A stretch of 16,959 nt of DNA from an uncultured Bacteroidales bacterium (GTDB taxonomy: Bacteria > Bacteroidota > Bacteroidia > Bacteroidales > Muribaculaceae). The position numbers and the translations under genes were made by a program. Shown piece by piece: positions 6,958 to 14,060 of this stretch. The notes under the pieces were generated by a model. The model did no database searches, was not told the origin of the DNA, and saw nothing but the letters and a program-made list of their open reading frames with translations. The DNA is taken from contig USIY01000025.1 in NCBI GenBank assembly GCA_900554845.1, forward strand, positions 1-16,959. Direction: 5' to 3'. Numbering within the stretch: position 1 is the first letter of the stretch; each line of letters opens with the position of its first letter.

Positions 6958-6989
6958 TTTGGCCATTAATCCGATTTTTATTAACTTTG
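6958..6989 (+). promoter_or_regulatory. Promoter for the TPR protein gene
   Basis: TTTG at 6958-6961, a 20-base spacer and TAACTTTG at 6982-6989 match the Bacteroidota consensus exactly. The start codon at 7019 gives a leader of about 25 bases. Confidence 0.82.
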
Positions 6990-7018
6990 CGCGATAAATG
7001 CTTTGAAAATTAAACACA

Positions 7019-7702
7019 ATGGCAAATAATAACGAAAAACAGGAAGAGAAAACAGCGATTGAAAACCTCAACGACACACTTACCGAGGCAGGACAGAAAT
7101 TATCCGACAACCGCAATGTAATATGGTGGACCATCGGCAGTCTGGCAGTCATAGCCGCCGCCATAGTCGCATATATATTCCTGTACCGCGCTCCTCATCA
7201 GAACCGTGCGTACGAGGCATTCAATCAAGTTGAGATTTCCGCCGCCGGCAACGACTCACTCGCAGCCGCACAGTATAAAAAAGTAGCCGCAGACAACGGT
7301 GGCACCACCGCCGGCAAACTCGCCGCTCTTTCGGCTGCGGAAGCCTTCTATAACCAGGGCAAGTACAAAGAAGCCGCAGAATGCCTTGAGAAGTTCAGCT
7401 CATCCGAACCGGTTCTGAACGCCAACGCCATCATCCTTACAGGCGATTGCTACGTAAACCTCAAGAACTACGACAAAGCCCTCTCCTGTTACGACAAGGC
7501 CATATCCAAAGCCGACAAGAACGAGCAGATTGTTCCGCGCGTGCTGATGAAGAAGGCCAACGTGTTCGACGCCCAGAAGAAATATCAGGACGCCTTGTCA
7601 TGCTACGAGCAGATCAAGAAGGAGTATCCTCAGTTCCAGCTCGGCAACGGCATGAGCATGGACGCCTACATAGAGCGTGAGAAAGCCCGTATAGGCAAGT
7701 AA
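7019..7702 (+). CDS. Membrane-anchored tetratricopeptide repeat protein
   Basis: A 227-residue protein with a short charged N-terminus, one transmembrane helix at about 34-56 (VIWWTIGSLAVIAAAIVAYI) and a soluble region of helical repeats. TPR-like units can be seen around 103-130 (AEAFYNQGKYKEAAECLEKF), 137-165 (GDCYVNLKNYDKALSCYDKA) and 174-205 (KANVFDAQKKYQDALSCYEQ). The layout resembles YfgM-type proteins, which sit beside the Sec translocon and periplasmic chaperones, but that role is an inference from architecture only. The basic/acidic tail before the helix suggests N-in, with repeats outside the cytoplasm. It has its own consensus promoter and may head the operon that continues with the M16 peptidase gene, although a hairpin lies between them. 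Confidence 0.85.
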   Translation: MANNNEKQEEKTAIENLNDTLTEAGQKLSDNRNVIWWTIGSLAVIAAAIVAYIFLYRAPHQNRAYEAFNQVEISAAGNDSLAAAQYKKVAADNGGTTAGKLAALSAAEAFYNQGKYKEAAECLEKFSSSEPVLNANAIILTGDCYVNLKNYDKALSCYDKAISKADKNEQIVPRVLMKKANVFDAQKKYQDALSCYEQIKKEYPQFQLGNGMSMDAYIEREKARIGK

Positions 7703-7706
7703 TTCG

Positions 7707-7740
7707 AAGACCCCACCCCGACATGTCGACACGGGGTCTT
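7707..7740 (+). promoter_or_regulatory. Hairpin just before the M16 peptidase start codon
   Basis: AAGACCCC (7707-7714) pairs perfectly with GGGGTCTT (7733-7740). The loop holds a small palindrome, and an alternative pairing ACCCCG/CGGGGT (7715-7720 with 7732-7737) competes. No T-run follows, so it is a poor terminator. The 3' arm ends four bases before the ATG at 7745, where it could limit ribosome access or protect processed ends. It could also weaken read-through from the TPR gene. Confidence 0.5.
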
Positions 7741-7744
7741 GGAA

Positions 7745-8953
7745 ATGGAAATAATAGAATTTGCAAATGGACTCCGTTGCGTGACGGAGCGCAGTGCTGG
7801 CCCGGTGTCCTACATCGGGCTTGCTGTCAATACGGGGAGCCGCGACGACGGATCGTCAAGCCACGGCCTCGCTCATTTTCTTGAGCACACCATCTTCAAA
7901 GGAACGCGTCACCGCAAGGCATGGCATATCTCCAACCGTATGGAATCGGTGGGAGGCGAGCTCAACGCCTACACCACCAAGGAGATGACTATGGTCTATA
8001 CCGTGGCCCCGTCGGGATATACGGACCGCGCCCTGGAACTGTTGGCCGATTTAGTCAAGAACGCCACGTTTCCCGCCCCGGATACGGAAAGGGAGCGTGA
8101 CATCGTAATAGAAGAAATCCACTCATACAGGGACAATCCGTCGGAGGCTGTCTTCGATGAATTCGACGAATTGATCTATGAGGGTTCCGACATGGCCCAC
8201 AACATCCTTGGCAACGAGGATTCCGTAAAAAGTCTGGACGGCACCAAAGCCCGTGCGTTCCTCGAAAGGTTTTATGTCCCCGCCAACATGGTTCTTTACT
8301 GCGTGGACGCGGATCCGCATAGGGCTGTCAAATTCGCCGAGCGGCATTTCGGCGACATGTGTTTTCCGAAACCTGTCCACAACAGAATTACTCCCGCCAT
8401 AGCCATGCCGTTTGACGAAAACCGTGACCACGGCAATGTCCAGGCCAACACTCTCTTGGGAGCACGTATTCCCGACCGCAACGATCCCATGCGGTATCCC
8501 TTGACGTTGTTCAACAACCTTCTTGGGGGGCCTGCCGTCAATTCGATACTCTGCCAGCAGATCCGCGAGCGCCGAGGACTGGTGTACTCCATTGAATCCA
8601 ATGTAATCATGATGTCGGACTGCGGCATATTCACTGTATATTTCGGATCCGATCCACACACAGTGAACAGATGTACCCGACTGGTACGTGAATCCATCGA
8701 CCGTCTGGCACAGACAAAATTGTCACCCCGTGCTTTCACCAAGGCCCGCGACCAGTTTTGCGGACAGCTGAAAGTGCTCGGCGACAATCGCGAGAATTGC
8801 GCGATGAGTCTCGGGAGGTCGTTGCTGATGTACAATGAAGTCCGCGGACTCCGACACAACATAGAACGAATACAAGCTGTCACAGCCGAACAATTGCGCT
8901 CCGCCGCCGAGCTTGTGGCATCGCAAACTCTTTCACGCCTGACATTGACATGA
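7745..8953 (+). CDS. M16 family zinc peptidase (pitrilysin/processing peptidase type)
   Basis: A single-unit M16 peptidase of 402-404 residues, the normal size for the bacterial YmxG/processing-peptidase-like group. The inverted zinc motif HFLEH gives His44, Glu47 and His48. The downstream acidic ligand lies in ERDIVIEEIHSYRD (Glu123 or Glu124). ELNAYTTKEMTMVY is the typical following strand, and the C-terminal half keeps RERRGLVYSIES, the Arg/Tyr element that shapes the substrate site. All catalytic parts are present in one chain. There is no signal peptide, so the protein is probably cytoplasmic. TTG at 7739 would extend it by two residues but lies in the hairpin stem, so ATG 7745 is preferred. 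Its stop overlaps the next gene's start in an ATGA, which points to translational coupling with the tRNA-modifying gene. Confidence 0.9.
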   Translation: MEIIEFANGLRCVTERSAGPVSYIGLAVNTGSRDDGSSSHGLAHFLEHTIFKGTRHRKAWHISNRMESVGGELNAYTTKEMTMVYTVAPSGYTDRALELLADLVKNATFPAPDTERERDIVIEEIHSYRDNPSEAVFDEFDELIYEGSDMAHNILGNEDSVKSLDGTKARAFLERFYVPANMVLYCVDADPHRAVKFAERHFGDMCFPKPVHNRITPAIAMPFDENRDHGNVQANTLLGARIPDRNDPMRYPLTLFNNLLGGPAVNSILCQQIRERRGLVYSIESNVIMMSDCGIFTVYFGSDPHTVNRCTRLVRESIDRLAQTKLSPRAFTKARDQFCGQLKVLGDNRENCAMSLGRSLLMYNEVRGLRHNIERIQAVTAEQLRSAAELVASQTLSRLTLT

Positions 8954-9969
8954 AAATAGCAGATATAGATCTTGGGGAACGCCCTGTGCTGCTGGCGCCG
9001 ATGGAAGACGTCACCGATCCGTCATTCCGGCTGATATGCCGCGAACAAGGGGCGGCGATGGTTTACACGGAGTTTGTATCGGCCGAAGCTCTGGTACGCG
9101 ACATAAAATCAACCACACGGAAGCTTACCATCAATGACCGCGAACGTCCGGTGGCCATACAGATTTACGGACGTGAACCGGACGCCATGGTAGAAGCCGC
9201 AAAAATTGTGGAAGAGGCCCAACCTGACATCATCGACCTCAACTTCGGATGTCCTGTAAAAAAGGTTGCCGCCAAAGGTGCCGGAGCGGGCATGCTGCGC
9301 GACATACCGAAAATGCTTGACATCACGCGCCGTGTGGTACGCGCCGTGTCTCTCCCCGTCACGGCCAAAACCCGTCTTGGATGGGATTGCGAGAATAAGA
9401 TAATCTGTGACCTGGGACCTCAGTTGCAGGACTGTGGAATAAAAGCCCTTGCAGTTCATGGCCGCACACGCAGCCAGATGTACACAGGCAACGCCGACTG
9501 GACATTGATCGGGGAGCTGAAGTCCGATCCACGAATGGAGATTCCCATAATAGGCAACGGAGACATCTGCACGCCGCAACAGGCTGTGGACGCTTTCAAT
9601 AACTACGGAGTGGACGCCATAATGATAGGGCGCGCCACCTTCGGAGCCCCCTGGATATTCCATGAAGTACGTCAGATGCTCGATACCGGAAAATTCACTC
9701 CCCTCACCATACCGGAAAAACTGGAATTGCTCAAACGGCAGATACGCGAAAGCATCGACCGAATAGACGAATACCGAGGCATCCTTCATATCCGGCGTCA
9801 TCTGGCCGCGTCGCCACTTTTCAAAGGACTTCCTGATTTCCGACAGACACGAATACGTATGCTTCGTATCGAAAAAGAACAAGAGCTACTCGACCTCCTT
9901 GACGAAATAGAAGCAAAATGGCTGCTATCTGAAGAGAGCCCATCGCAGTCTAAGTCTACAGCCATCTGA
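8950..9969 (+). CDS. dusB: tRNA-dihydrouridine synthase
   Basis: An FMN-dependent, NADPH-using enzyme that reduces specific uridines of the tRNA D-loop. The TIM-barrel core shows APMEDVTDPSFRLICR at the N-terminus, YTEFVSAEAL, and the catalytic loop DLNFGCPVKKVAAKGAGAG with Cys101 as the acid that protonates the base. FMN-phosphate-binding segments follow (PIIGNGDI and AIMIGRATFGAPWIF), and then the C-terminal helical tRNA-binding domain. The 339-residue length is normal. The DusB label follows common naming for the Bacteroidota enzyme; the exact uridine position is not readable. It overlaps the M16 gene by four bases and lies five bases ahead of the glycosyltransferase, so the three are one operon with mixed functions. 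Confidence 0.94.
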   Translation: MKIADIDLGERPVLLAPMEDVTDPSFRLICREQGAAMVYTEFVSAEALVRDIKSTTRKLTINDRERPVAIQIYGREPDAMVEAAKIVEEAQPDIIDLNFGCPVKKVAAKGAGAGMLRDIPKMLDITRRVVRAVSLPVTAKTRLGWDCENKIICDLGPQLQDCGIKALAVHGRTRSQMYTGNADWTLIGELKSDPRMEIPIIGNGDICTPQQAVDAFNNYGVDAIMIGRATFGAPWIFHEVRQMLDTGKFTPLTIPEKLELLKRQIRESIDRIDEYRGILHIRRHLAASPLFKGLPDFRQTRIRMLRIEKEQELLDLLDEIEAKWLLSEESPSQSKSTAI

Positions 9970-9974
9970 CCACG

Positions 9975-10871
9975 ATGATCATAACGATTGTAATACCATT
10001 ATACAACAAGGAATCACTGATACGGCGCACGCTCAAGTCTGTGGCCGCCGGGGATACCGAGGACTGCGAAATTGTAGTTGTGGACGACGGGTCGACTGAC
10101 GGAAGCGCCGCGGCGGCGCTCGCGGCGGCCCAAGAATTCGGCTTAGAGAACTTACGCATTGTCACCCAGCAAAACGGAGGAGTGGCTATGGCCCGCAACC
10201 GGGGCATAGCAGAGGCAAAAGGGAAATACGTGGCCTTCATTGACGCCGACGACGAATGGAAACCCGATCATATCACGACGCTAAAACAGCTTGTAAACGA
10301 CTACCCCTCCTGCGCGGTTTTCGCCACCGGCTATGATGACGTTACGGCCAACGGACTCGTTGTTCACAACGAGATAAAAAAATTATTGTTTGAAGGCGAC
10401 AGCGGCGTTTTGGGCAATTACTTTGAAATTGCTTCCGAATCCGTCCCACCCCTCTGGACATCGGCCGTTATGGCTCGCCGCGAGGCGCTGACAGAAATTG
10501 GAGGTTTCCCGGAAGGGATAAAATCAGGTGAAGATCTGTTGACATGGGCGCGTCTGGCTTGCAGATACGACATAGCCTACAACACCAGGTCAACTGCCTT
10601 GTATAACCATGGCTCCAGCAATCCGCGTCCTCCGGAAAAAAACGACGAGATAGGACAGAGACTTGAGATCCTGTTCCGGGAGTCGCCGCACGCCAATGGA
10701 TTGAAGAAATATATGGCACGATGGTACAACATGCGCATGAGCCGTTGTTTGGCCCATCGAATGTATGGGCGCGCATGGAAAGCTCTGTGCAACTCGCTGC
10801 GTTACAATCCCACCCCCAGGATCCTCAAGCCTTTGGTACAATTCACAATCATTGGTTTGCGCCGCCGCTGA
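9975..10871 (+). CDS. Family 2 glycosyltransferase
   Basis: An inverting GT-A glycosyltransferase that moves a sugar from a nucleotide-sugar donor to a surface or lipid-linked acceptor. The order of motifs is standard: TIVIPLYNKESLIRRTL at the N-terminus, EIVVVDDGSTDGS (Asp37/Asp38 for the nucleotide), NGGVAMARNRGIAEAKGKY, then the metal-binding DAD at residues 90-92 in FIDADDEWKPDH. SGEDLLTWARL further on is the likely acceptor-side acidic motif. There is no transmembrane segment in the 298 residues, so it acts on the cytoplasmic face. Donor and acceptor are unknown. It is the last gene of the M16-dus operon and converges on a polysaccharide flippase gene with only 28 bases between the stops. 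A shared role in envelope glycan assembly is suggested but not shown. Confidence 0.92.
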   Translation: MIITIVIPLYNKESLIRRTLKSVAAGDTEDCEIVVVDDGSTDGSAAAALAAAQEFGLENLRIVTQQNGGVAMARNRGIAEAKGKYVAFIDADDEWKPDHITTLKQLVNDYPSCAVFATGYDDVTANGLVVHNEIKKLLFEGDSGVLGNYFEIASESVPPLWTSAVMARREALTEIGGFPEGIKSGEDLLTWARLACRYDIAYNTRSTALYNHGSSNPRPPEKNDEIGQRLEILFRESPHANGLKKYMARWYNMRMSRCLAHRMYGRAWKALCNSLRYNPTPRILKPLVQFTIIGLRRR

Positions 10872-10899
10872 TTCGCATTCAGCTTATTTACAGCCGTAC

Positions 10900-12339
10900 T
10901 CAAGAGAACTTTTTGAAAAGATACCGTAGGCTTTCGCGGAATATTCGGGATCCTGAAATCCACATGATAAAGATGTACAGGGCAACGGCTATTATAATCT
11001 TAAGAGCCAGAGACAGAATCATTGAGTCGATGCCACGGGTGAGGAGCCATGTCACGCCCATCACCGATGCCGCGGCCAGAAAGTAAGGAATGATGTCGCG
11101 GAGCACATCGATAAGTCTGAGTCCCGTATGCTTATGCGCGTAATATTGCCATACGAAAAGCCATAGGATATTAACCGCAGTATAGACCACAAGCATAATA
11201 TAGAGTCCGAAAGGGTATGATGCGACTATGCATGCGAGCTGGATCAGGCCGAGCGCTATGGTGCACCACATATAGATACGGGGCAGGCCCTGACTGTTGA
11301 AAAGATTGCCGTACAGAGTAGTGATTGGCATAAACGCACCCCAGAGGCAAAGAATCTGCATCACCGGCACGCATGGCAGCCATTTGTCAGTGATGGCCAG
11401 CACCACCACTTCTTTTGACACAAGAGCAAGACCCAACATGGCAGGAAATGACAGAAATGCAATGAAACGCAGCATCTTGCGGAACACACGCTGCAACCGG
11501 ACCCTGTCGTCGGAAGCTTCGCGAAGCACGGGTTGTCCCACGCTGTTGGTCATTCCTGAAAGTGTGGAATAACCCATGGTGGTCCATTTGTTGCCCTGCG
11601 TATAGTAACCGGTCTGTTTCATGCCGTAAAACCGTCCGAGCAGCAACGCGAACACATTGTTGTTGATGTGGGTAAAAAGCGAAGTCATGAGCTGCCGCAC
11701 CCCAAACCCGAACATCTCGCGGATGGGAGTGAAATTGATTCGCAGCCCGGGACGCCAAGGACACCGTATCCATATCAACAAAGAGTTGACGCCAGAATAA
11801 AGCACGGTCTGAACCGCGAGCCCCCAGTATCCCCATCCGTTATAAGCGCAGGCCACGCCCACGCAGCCCGACACTATGATGGCGATTATCATAATCGTGC
11901 TTCGCTCCTTGACCATAAGATTGCGGAAGAGGTAGGCCGTCGGAGCGCCGGATATGCATCCTAAGAAAAAACTGAGAAACAGGAAACGCGACAACGCAGT
12001 CATCTCTGGTTGTCTGTAAAATCTGGCAATGAGCGGAGCCAGAGCGAACAGCAGACAATAGAAGAAGGTGCCCGTGATCAGGTTGAACCAGAATACAGCA
12101 TTGTAGTCGTCATGATCCACCTTCTTTTTATTGACAATGGCCAGGACGAAGCCGCTGTCGGCAAAGAGGCCCGCCGCAGCTGAAAAAAGCGTGAGGGCCC
12201 CTATCGTACCATAGTCCGACGGCGACAGCAGGCGCGACAAAAAAATTCCAAAGAAAAGATTCAGCAACTGCAAAGTACCGTTGCCTACACTGCCCCATAG
12301 GAGTCCTTTGGCCGTTTTCTGTTTCAACTGAGAGTCCAA
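10900..12339 (-). CDS. Wzx-type lipopolysaccharide/polysaccharide flippase
   Basis: A 479-residue polytopic membrane protein of the oligosaccharide flippase group (MOP superfamily, Polysacc_synt type). It would move lipid-linked glycan units across the inner membrane. The opening KQKTAKGLLWGSVGNGTLQL and LLSPSDYGTIGALTLFSAAAGLFADSG (split here by the LSPSDYG loop) are characteristic of the family. About 12-14 hydrophobic helices span the whole chain. The start is TTG at 12337-12339: an in-frame stop lies a few codons upstream and the first in-frame ATG comes far too late, so TTG is the only sensible choice. The nearby ATG in the leader is out of frame. It stands alone and leftward, divergent from the pseudouridine synthase gene. 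No clear leftward promoter was found; TATCTTTT about 90 bases upstream is a one-mismatch -7 candidate. Confidence 0.9.
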   Translation of the reverse strand: MDSQLKQKTAKGLLWGSVGNGTLQLLNLFFGIFLSRLLSPSDYGTIGALTLFSAAAGLFADSGFVLAIVNKKKVDHDDYNAVFWFNLITGTFFYCLLFALAPLIARFYRQPEMTALSRFLFLSFFLGCISGAPTAYLFRNLMVKERSTIMIIAIIVSGCVGVACAYNGWGYWGLAVQTVLYSGVNSLLIWIRCPWRPGLRINFTPIREMFGFGVRQLMTSLFTHINNNVFALLLGRFYGMKQTGYYTQGNKWTTMGYSTLSGMTNSVGQPVLREASDDRVRLQRVFRKMLRFIAFLSFPAMLGLALVSKEVVVLAITDKWLPCVPVMQILCLWGAFMPITTLYGNLFNSQGLPRIYMWCTIALGLIQLACIVASYPFGLYIMLVVYTAVNILWLFVWQYYAHKHTGLRLIDVLRDIIPYFLAAASVMGVTWLLTRGIDSMILSLALKIIIAVALYIFIMWISGSRIFRESLRYLFKKFS

Positions 12340-12633
12340 GGCGATGTCATATTAGTTCGTGGCGAATATCTCTCGATGCATATTTAATTTTAATAACGAC
12401 CGCACGGGCGCATTCAGCATAAAAGATAGGGATTTTATCGAAAATTTGGTATTTTGGAATAAAATTGTTATTTTTGCACCGAATATTCACCGACACCAAT
12501 CAAGCCGACCTCTTTATAATTAAGAAATAAATCGAGAAATTGGTCTCCACACAAAATTAAACACAAATTCCTAAACCACGAAAACAAAAGGAACGCCCGG
12601 CAGAGATGTGCTGAGTGTCCGTAAACAAACATT
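12340..12633. other. Divergent intergenic region with a long rightward leader
   Basis: This region separates the flippase and pseudouridine synthase genes. It holds a consensus rightward promoter (12445-12476) and then about 150 bases of untranslated leader, AT-rich and A-rich near the start codon. A two-codon reading frame (ATG TGC TGA, 12606-12614) lies 19 bases before the real start. I see no strong hairpin or known riboswitch in the leader. Confidence 0.55.
12445..12476 (+). promoter_or_regulatory. Promoter for the rluB-asnS operon
   Basis: TTTG at 12445-12448, a 20-base spacer and TATTTTTG at 12469-12476 match the Bacteroidota consensus, and CACC follows the -7 box as it does at the M3 peptidase promoter. 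The transcript would start near 12481. Confidence 0.78.
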
Positions 12634-14055
12634 ATGGAAGAAGCTAAGAAACCCAAGCGCCCGCGTATTGGCGCCAGCAGCGCGAACATTGCCAATGATT
12701 ATACCCAAAACAATGACAATGCCCACTATGAAAAAGTAAATTACCCGGCCTCGGAGTCGCATACAGGCGAAAGGACAGAAGGACATGACGGCGAACAGGC
12801 CGCGCGGCCCTATCAGCAGCGTCCTTACGGATATCAGCAGGGAGGCTACCAGCAGCGCACGAACAACTACCAGCGTCAGGGAGGGTATCAGCAGCGCGGC
12901 CAGCAAGGCAATTATCAGCAGCGTCAGCAGGGAGGCTACCAGCAGCGCAATCAGCAAAACGGCTACCAGCAGCGTCCCCAGCAGGGAGGTTACCAGAACC
13001 GTCAGCAGAGCGGCTATCAGCAGCGCAACCAGCAGGGCGGCTATCAGCAGCGCAACCAGCAGGGCGGCTACCAGCAGCGCCCCCAACAGGGAGGTTACCA
13101 GAACCGTCAGCAGGGCGGCTATCAGCAGCGCAACCAACAGGGCGGCTACCAGCAGCGTCAGCAGGGAGGGTATCAGCAGCGTCCCCAGCAGGGAGGCTTC
13201 CAGAACCGTCAGGGTGGCTTCCAGAATCGCCAGCAAGGTGGTTTCCAGCGTCGCAACAATCAGCAGCAGGGTTATCAGAAACGCCAGTTCACTCCGCGTC
13301 CCAAACAAGTGGATTATGTTCTGGAAGACATCGATCCGAATGCTGAAATTCGTCTGAACAAATACATGGCCAACGCCGGTCTCTGCAGCCGCCGGGAAGC
13401 CGATGAATACATACAGGCAGGGAAAGTAAAGGTCAACGGCAACGTAGTGACAGAACTTGGAACCAAGATCACTCGCAATGACGTGGTGGAATACGATGAC
13501 AAGGTTGTTACTCCCGAACGCAAGTGCTACGTTCTTCTCAACAAACCGAAGGACTGCGTCACGACAAGCGACGACCCGAACGGCCGCACCACTGTCCTCG
13601 ACATAGTGCGCAACGCATGCGCCGAACGCATCTATCCCGTGGGACGTCTGGACCGCAACACCACCGGTGTGCTGCTGCTCACCAACGACGGCGACCTTGC
13701 TTCGAAACTCACACACCCCAAATACGTCAAGAAGAAGATCTATCACGTATGGACCGACCGCGAAATCAGCGAGGACGACATGCAGCGTATCGCCGACGGC
13801 ATAGAGCTTGACGACGGAGAAATCCATGCCGATGCAATCAGCTATGTAAGCGACGAGCGCAACCAGGCCGGCATAGAGATCCATTCCGGTCGCAACCGCA
13901 TCGTACGCCGCATTTTCGAGCATCTCGGTTACCGCGTCACCAAATTGGACCGCGTATATTTCGCCGGTCTTACCAAGAAAAATCTGCCCCGCGGACGCTG
14001 GCGTTACCTCACACAGGAGGAAGTCAACATCTTGCGTCAGGGTGCATTTGAATAA
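12634..14055 (+). CDS. rluB: RluB/RsuA-family rRNA pseudouridine synthase with long disordered N-terminus
   Basis: The C-terminal half (about 237-473) is a complete RsuA/RluB/RluE-type enzyme that turns a specific rRNA uridine into pseudouridine. An S4 RNA-binding domain comes first (IRLNKYMANAGLCSRREADE at 239-258), then CYVLLNKPKDCVTT and the active-site motif VGRLDRNTTGVLLLTNDGD with catalytic Asp340. NRIVRRIFEHLGY near the C-terminus is also typical. Before this lies about 220 residues of low-complexity sequence, mainly GGYQQRNQQ-like units, with an initial basic run (KKPKRPR). The extension is positively charged, poor in hydrophobic residues and should be disordered. It probably adds general RNA affinity or drives assembly with RNA, an inference from composition. 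The family is usually 240-300 residues, so this is nearly double. asnS follows after five bases. Whether the target is the large or small subunit is not certain. Confidence 0.9.
   Translation: MEEAKKPKRPRIGASSANIANDYTQNNDNAHYEKVNYPASESHTGERTEGHDGEQAARPYQQRPYGYQQGGYQQRTNNYQRQGGYQQRGQQGNYQQRQQGGYQQRNQQNGYQQRPQQGGYQNRQQSGYQQRNQQGGYQQRNQQGGYQQRPQQGGYQNRQQGGYQQRNQQGGYQQRQQGGYQQRPQQGGFQNRQGGFQNRQQGGFQRRNNQQQGYQKRQFTPRPKQVDYVLEDIDPNAEIRLNKYMANAGLCSRREADEYIQAGKVKVNGNVVTELGTKITRNDVVEYDDKVVTPERKCYVLLNKPKDCVTTSDDPNGRTTVLDIVRNACAERIYPVGRLDRNTTGVLLLTNDGDLASKLTHPKYVKKKIYHVWTDREISEDDMQRIADGIELDDGEIHADAISYVSDERNQAGIEIHSGRNRIVRRIFEHLGYRVTKLDRVYFAGLTKKNLPRGRWRYLTQEEVNILRQGAFE
12826..13281 (+). repeat. In-frame tandem repeats in the rluB N-terminus
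   Basis: Degenerate units of 21-33 bases encode GGYQQR-type peptides. Two perfect 27-base copies lie side by side at 13011-13037 and 13038-13064. A larger block recurs at a 105-base offset (compare 12984 and 13089 onward), showing higher-order duplication. All unit lengths are multiples of three, so the reading frame is kept. Confidence 0.85.
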
Positions 14056-14060
14056 CGACA

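Noticed and set aside
12826..13281. Regular repeats that could suggest a CRISPR array
   Set aside because: The units are contiguous, lack unique spacers of constant length, keep the reading frame and encode a low-complexity peptide.
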